Shown in pieces: positions 6,741 to 10,434 of a stretch of DNA of 10,434 nt (within the stretch, counting starts at the first letter, position 1; each line of letters begins with the position of its first letter). Under the pieces are notes generated by a model. The model saw only the letters and a list, made by a program, of their open reading frames with translations. It had not been told where the DNA came from and ran no database searches. The stretch comes from JAHEIJ01 sp040235565. GTDB lineage: Bacteria > Pseudomonadota > Gammaproteobacteria > UBA6429 > Thiohalophilaceae. A program made the translations under genes and the position numbers. The DNA lies in contig JBECLA010000081.1 of NCBI GenBank assembly GCA_040235565.1, forward strand, positions 1-10,434, given 5' to 3'.

Positions 6741-7936
6741 CCGACCCGCGGCCGGTTGCAGTCGATGTGGTGATCTTTGGCGGAGGGGTGGCCGGTCTGT
6801 GGTTACTGGCCCGGCTGCGTCAGGCCAACTTCAATGCCATGCTGGTGGAGGCCACGGCATTGGGTGCCGGCCAGACGCGCTACGCCCAGGGCATCATTCA
6901 TGGTGGCACCAAGTATGCCCTGACCGGCAAGTTAACGGCATCATCGGAAGCCGTCTCTCGCATGCCGAAGATCTGGCGCGAGTGTCTGCAGGGAAACGGC
7001 GAACTGGATCTGCAGCAGGTCAGGATCCTTTCCCCCCATCAGTACATGTGGTCGACCACCAGTCTGACTTCCCGCATGGCCGGTTTTTTTGCCAGTCAGG
7101 TGATGCGCAGTCGAACCCGGTCGTTGGACAAAACGGAGCGCCCCCGCATTTTTCAGGATGCGGCTTTTCGGGGCCGTGTCTATCGTCTGGAAGAACCCGT
7201 GCTGGACACGGCCACTCTGATTGAAACCCTGGCGCGGCCGCAGCTTGATGCCATGGTGCAGGCAGAACTGGATTCGCTCGTCGTACAGAATGACGACACT
7301 TCGCAGCTGGTGTTGACGGCCGCTGACGATACGACCTGGCAAATCAAAGCCAGGCGGGTTGTCCTGGCAGCGGGGCAGGGCAATGCCAAGCTGCTGTCGG
7401 CGCTGGGACGGGAAACGCCTGCGATGCAATTGCGGCCCTTGCAGATGGTATTGGTGCGCGGCGGTTTGCCGGAGATGTTATACGCCCATTGCCTTGGTGC
7501 CAGTGTAAACCCGCGTATCACCATTACCAGTCACTATGATGCCAGGGGAGATATCGTCTGGTATCTCGGCGGTCAGTTGGCCGAAGAGGGGGTGAGGCGC
7601 AGTAAAGGCGAACAAATCCAGGCTGCCCGGCATGAATTGCAGGAACTCATGCCGTGGCTGGATCTGGCGCAAACGCAATGGACCACCTTGCGGATCGATC
7701 GGGCCGAACCCAGACAACCCGAGGGCAAACGGCCGGATACATCCTTTTTCGATGACCGTAATGGCGTGATCACTGTCTGGCCGACCAAGCTGGCCCTGGC
7801 CCCGGAACTGGCTACGGATGTGATACAGCATCTGGAACAAGCAGGGATAACGGCCTCCGGCATACAAGCCTTTCCCACCTGGCCCCGGCCGACCTTTGCC
7901 AGGTTACCCTGGCAAGAGGAGCAACGATGGAATTGA
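6737..7936 (+). CDS. FAD-dependent oxidoreductase, DAO/GlpA-GlpD-like, substrate unknown
   Basis: This 399-residue protein has an N-terminal Rossmann fold for FAD: VDVVIFGGGVAGLW (9-22, GxGxxG) with the ribose-binding acidic residue at the second strand (Glu39). The segment QGIIHGGTKYAL (51-62) resembles the NHGLLHSGARYAV segment of glycerol-3-phosphate dehydrogenase GlpA. RRVVLAAGQGNAKLL (206-220) is the usual second dinucleotide-fold strand, and WPTKLALAP near 348-356 may close the flavin site. It has no iron-sulfur domain and no membrane segment. The family suggests oxidation of a hydroxy- or amino-bearing small molecule, but the substrate cannot be named. It overlaps hldE by four bases (ATGA) and the next gene by ten, so it is translated together with heptose-synthesis and heptosyltransferase genes. 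Whether it acts in LPS synthesis is inference from context only. Confidence 0.85.
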   Translation: MTDPRPVAVDVVIFGGGVAGLWLLARLRQANFNAMLVEATALGAGQTRYAQGIIHGGTKYALTGKLTASSEAVSRMPKIWRECLQGNGELDLQQVRILSPHQYMWSTTSLTSRMAGFFASQVMRSRTRSLDKTERPRIFQDAAFRGRVYRLEEPVLDTATLIETLARPQLDAMVQAELDSLVVQNDDTSQLVLTAADDTTWQIKARRVVLAAGQGNAKLLSALGRETPAMQLRPLQMVLVRGGLPEMLYAHCLGASVNPRITITSHYDARGDIVWYLGGQLAEEGVRRSKGEQIQAARHELQELMPWLDLAQTQWTTLRIDRAEPRQPEGKRPDTSFFDDRNGVITVWPTKLALAPELATDVIQHLEQAGITASGIQAFPTWPRPTFARLPWQEEQRWN

Positions 7937-8730
7937 GACAACTGGGTTCAACCGGCATCAAGGTCAGTGTGCTCGGGCTGGGCACGGTGAAACTGGGCCG
8001 TGATCAGGAAGTGAAATATCCGCGTGGCTTCAAGATCCCGGATGACCCGACCGTGCGTAATTTACTCGCCCTGGCGCAAGAACTGGGTATCAATTTTATC
8101 GATACCGCCCCCGCCTACGGCAACAGTGAAGAGCGTCTGGGTCAGTTGATGACGAATCCCGATGACTGGGTCATCATGACCAAGGTGGGTGAGATCTTCG
8201 AACAAGGTCAGTCCCGTTTTGATTTTTCGGCTGCCCATACCCGCATGAGTGTGGAACGCAGTTTGCGACGTTTGAAACGTGATGTCCTCGATCTGGTGCT
8301 GGTGCATTCCGATGGCAATGATATGCATATTATCGAGAACGAAGGTGCCCTGCCCGAATTGCACAAGCTGAAACAAGAAGGCCTGGTGCGGGCTTATGGC
8401 ATGTCGACCAAGACCACCGAAGGCGGGCTGTGGATTGTTGAAAATACCGATGTGGTGATGGCGACTCTGAATCTGGGTGATGATCATGACTTACCGGTGA
8501 TTGCCCGGGCCCACCAGTTGAATAAAGGGGTGGTCATCAAAAAAGGCTTGCAAAGCGGTCATGCCGACAAGTCCGCCGGTGGCGCCGGGGTGGAACAGGC
8601 GTTTGAATATGTCTTCCGCCATGCGGGGGTGAGCAGCATGATTGTCGGCACCATTAACCCGGATCATCTGCGCGACAATGTGGCGGTCACCAACCGCGTC
8701 ATTGATGAACTGCATGCGAAAGGGCTGTGA
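7927..8730 (+). CDS. Aldo/keto reductase, substrate unknown
   Basis: This 267-residue NAD(P)H-dependent oxidoreductase has a TIM-barrel fold and probably acts in the cytoplasm. The complete AKR catalytic tetrad is visible: Asp59 (FIDTAPAYG), Tyr64, Lys86 (IMTKVGE) and His127 (LVHSDG). The opening LRQLGSTGIKVSVLGLGT is standard for the family, as is the late segment SSMIVGTINPDHLRDNV, which contacts the cofactor. It is shorter than the usual 300-330 residues. The start ATG has GAGGAG (7916-7921) five bases upstream, inside the end of the FAD-oxidoreductase gene, which it overlaps by ten bases. It overlaps waaF by four bases (GTGA). This suggests it works with the flavoenzyme, for example by opposite or successive redox steps on one substrate. 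That is a guess; the substrate is unknown. Confidence 0.9.
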   Translation: MELRQLGSTGIKVSVLGLGTVKLGRDQEVKYPRGFKIPDDPTVRNLLALAQELGINFIDTAPAYGNSEERLGQLMTNPDDWVIMTKVGEIFEQGQSRFDFSAAHTRMSVERSLRRLKRDVLDLVLVHSDGNDMHIIENEGALPELHKLKQEGLVRAYGMSTKTTEGGLWIVENTDVVMATLNLGDDHDLPVIARAHQLNKGVVIKKGLQSGHADKSAGGAGVEQAFEYVFRHAGVSSMIVGTINPDHLRDNVAVTNRVIDELHAKGL

Positions 8731-9743
8731 ATAAGCAGCAGGAACGCATTCTGGTCGTCGGTCCCGCCTGGGTGGGTGACATGGTCATGGCACAAAGTCT
8801 GTTCATGACGCTGCAACAGCAGAAGCCTGATGTTTTGATTGATGTGCTTGCACCTGCCTGGTCTTTACCCCTGTTGTCGCGTATGCCCCAGGTCAATGAA
8901 GCCATCGCACTGCCGGTCAGGCACGGGCAGTTGTCTCTCGCTACACGGTTCCGCGTCGGACGCCAGCTGCGGCCCAAGGGATATGCCCGCGCGATTGTTA
9001 TTCCCCGTTCCTATAAAGCCGCGCTGGTCCCGTTTTTTGCCGGCATTCCGGTCCGTACCGGTTATCGCGGCGAAATGCGCTACGGCGTCATCAATGACAT
9101 GCGGAATTTGGATAAGGAAGTTTTGACCCAGACTGTACAGCGTCAGGTGGCACTGGGATTATCGAAGGCAGCAGAGCAACCACCACCCATTCCCTATCCG
9201 GAGTTGCAAATAGACATAAACAACCAACGACGTTTGCTCGATGAACTTGGTCTGAATCCTGACAAGCCGATTGTTGGTCTGATGCCCGGAGCTGAATATG
9301 GCCCGGCCAAACAATGGCCGATTGCGTATTATCAGGAACTGGCAGGCAAACTGATTGCCAAAGGCTATCAGGTGTGGGTGTTTGGCTCTGAAAAAGAGCA
9401 TGATATCGGAGGGTTGATTGCCAAAGCAGGTAGCGAGGTGATTAATTTATGCGGCAAAACTCAATTAGAAGATGTCGTCGATCTGATTGCGTTGTGTGAC
9501 AGCGTAGTGAGTAACGATTCCGGTTTAATGCATGTGGCCTGTGCAACCGGCCGACGGGTAATCGCAATATATGGCTCAACCAGCCCGGCCTATACACCAC
9601 CATTATCGAAGAATGCCGAGGTGATTTATCGTTACCTGGAATGCAGTCCGTGTTTTAAGCGAGAATGTCCACTAGGGCATACAAACTGCCTGACCGGTAT
9701 CGATTGTGATAGTTTGCTGACGGCGGTCATGGATGCCGACTAG
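8727..9743 (+). CDS. waaF: ADP-heptose:LPS heptosyltransferase II
   Basis: WaaF (RfaF), a GT9 glycosyltransferase of GT-B fold, adds the second L-glycero-D-manno-heptose to the LPS inner core at the cytoplasmic face of the inner membrane. Its ADP-heptose donor depends on HldE, encoded upstream. The 338 residues follow E. coli WaaF (348) closely: VGPAWVGDMVMAQSL (11-25, catalytic Asp18), RTGYRGEMRYG (110-120), the donor-binding PGAEYGPAKQWP (187-198) and NDSGLMHV (263-270). Near the end lies a four-cysteine cluster (Cys306, 309, 314, 321; CSPCFKRECPLGHTNC) that E. coli WaaF lacks; I recall it from non-enteric relatives. The start is GTG within GTGA overlapping the reductase stop, with an AAGGG-like site just before it. 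G+C falls from about 60 % in the first half to about 43 % in the second half of the gene. Confidence 0.96.
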   Translation: MNKQQERILVVGPAWVGDMVMAQSLFMTLQQQKPDVLIDVLAPAWSLPLLSRMPQVNEAIALPVRHGQLSLATRFRVGRQLRPKGYARAIVIPRSYKAALVPFFAGIPVRTGYRGEMRYGVINDMRNLDKEVLTQTVQRQVALGLSKAAEQPPPIPYPELQIDINNQRRLLDELGLNPDKPIVGLMPGAEYGPAKQWPIAYYQELAGKLIAKGYQVWVFGSEKEHDIGGLIAKAGSEVINLCGKTQLEDVVDLIALCDSVVSNDSGLMHVACATGRRVIAIYGSTSPAYTPPLSKNAEVIYRYLECSPCFKRECPLGHTNCLTGIDCDSLLTAVMDAD

Positions 9744-9763
9744 TTATTCATCGGGAGACCTCA

Positions 9764-10434
9764 ATGGCAGAGATTAGCGCCTGCATTATTTCATTTAACG
9801 AAGAAGAAAAAATCGAGGATTGTCTGAAAAGTTTACAGTCGGTTGCCGATGAAATCATAGTTATTGACTCTCTAAGCACTGATCGCACAAAGCAAATAGC
9901 AGCAAAATATACCGACAGGATATTTGACCAGAAGTTTTTAGGGCATGTAGAGCAGAAAAACCTGGCAGTAAGCAAGGCAAGTCATGACTGGATTCTCAGT
10001 CTGGATTGTGATGAGCGCCTGACACCAGAACTGATATCTTCCATTCAAAGCATCAAAGAAAACCTCGATCGGGCTGATGCCTATCGCATGGCCCGTAAAA
10101 CGTTCTACGTTTATCGCTGGTTAAATCATTGCTGGTATCCCGATTTTAAAGTCAGGTTATTTAACAAAAACACGGCAAAATGGGGCGGGGTCAATCCGCA
10201 TGACCGGGTAGAAGTTCAGGGTAACAATATCAAGACTCTGGCAGGCGATATTCAGCACTATTCATTTAACAGTATCTCAGAGCATATTCGGACATTGGAC
10301 AGTTTTACTGAAATTGGTGCAAGGGAAATTATCGAGCGTAACAAACCTGTGAGTATGATTACTCCCTGGACACATGGTCTCTGGACATTCCTGCGGTTAT
10401 ATATATTTAAACGCGGCTTTCTGGATGGTTATGC
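9764..10434 (+). CDS. Family 2 glycosyltransferase, WaaE/KdtX-like; 3' end outside window
   Basis: The frame is open for 223 codons from ATG at 9764 to the window edge. It starts with the GT-A fold typical of GT2 enzymes: SACIISFNEEEKIEDCLKSL (5-24), then VIDSLSTDRT (33-42). EQKNLAVSKASHDWILSLD follows, with DCDE (81-84) in place of the more usual DADE as the metal/nucleotide-sugar motif. Downstream are WYPDFKVRLF (124-133) and GGVNPHDRV (141-149). The LYIFKRGFLDGY segment at the cut end fits the WaaE/KdtX group, which adds a beta-1,4-linked glucose to the first core heptose. The donor sugar cannot be confirmed here. GGGAG (9753-9757) lies six bases before the ATG, and only 20 bases separate it from waaF, so it belongs to the LPS core operon. 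Codon use is clearly AT-richer (about 40 % G+C) than the upstream genes, consistent with a separate origin. Confidence 0.88.
   Translation, partial: MAEISACIISFNEEEKIEDCLKSLQSVADEIIVIDSLSTDRTKQIAAKYTDRIFDQKFLGHVEQKNLAVSKASHDWILSLDCDERLTPELISSIQSIKENLDRADAYRMARKTFYVYRWLNHCWYPDFKVRLFNKNTAKWGGVNPHDRVEVQGNNIKTLAGDIQHYSFNSISEHIRTLDSFTEIGAREIIERNKPVSMITPWTHGLWTFLRLYIFKRGFLDGY

Overview
The window reads as chromosomal DNA of a gammaproteobacterium, with about 55-60 % G+C over most of its length. The basis is the close family resemblance of GroEL, GlnE, IlvE, HldE and WaaF to gammaproteobacterial versions, and the Pseudomonas-like glnE-ilvE-LPS core gene order. Genus cannot be fixed from the sequence alone. 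All recognisable protein genes lie on the + strand.

Layout. (1) Positions 1-605 hold the last 200 codons of groEL, followed by a strong intrinsic terminator. (2) Positions 606-1132 hold no convincing protein gene. The stretch contains an array of short hairpins bounded by two terminators with GAAA loops. Read on the minus strand, the hairpins expose GGA in their loops, and one matches the CsrA-binding consensus at 11 consecutive bases. This is the most unusual part of the window. (3) glnE (about 1133-4015) encodes the two-domain glutamine synthetase adenylyltransferase/adenylyl-removase. (4) From a possible promoter overlapping the glnE stop codon, a tightly packed run follows: ilvE, a small CHCC zinc-finger protein, hldE, a GlpA/GlpD-like FAD oxidoreductase, an aldo/keto reductase, waaF and a truncated family 2 glycosyltransferase. 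From hldE to waaF the genes overlap by 4, 10 and 4 bases, which indicates translational coupling.

How the genes work together. HldE makes the activated ADP-heptose precursor, and WaaF adds the second heptose to the lipopolysaccharide inner core. The last gene resembles WaaE/KdtX-type core glucosyltransferases, so the right half is an LPS inner-core operon. Two redox enzymes of unknown substrate are embedded in it and coupled to it. GlnE (nitrogen control) and IlvE (branched-chain amino acids) are housekeeping neighbours. Base composition falls from about 60 % G+C to about 40 % from the second half of waaF onward, which suggests entry into a more variable LPS region.
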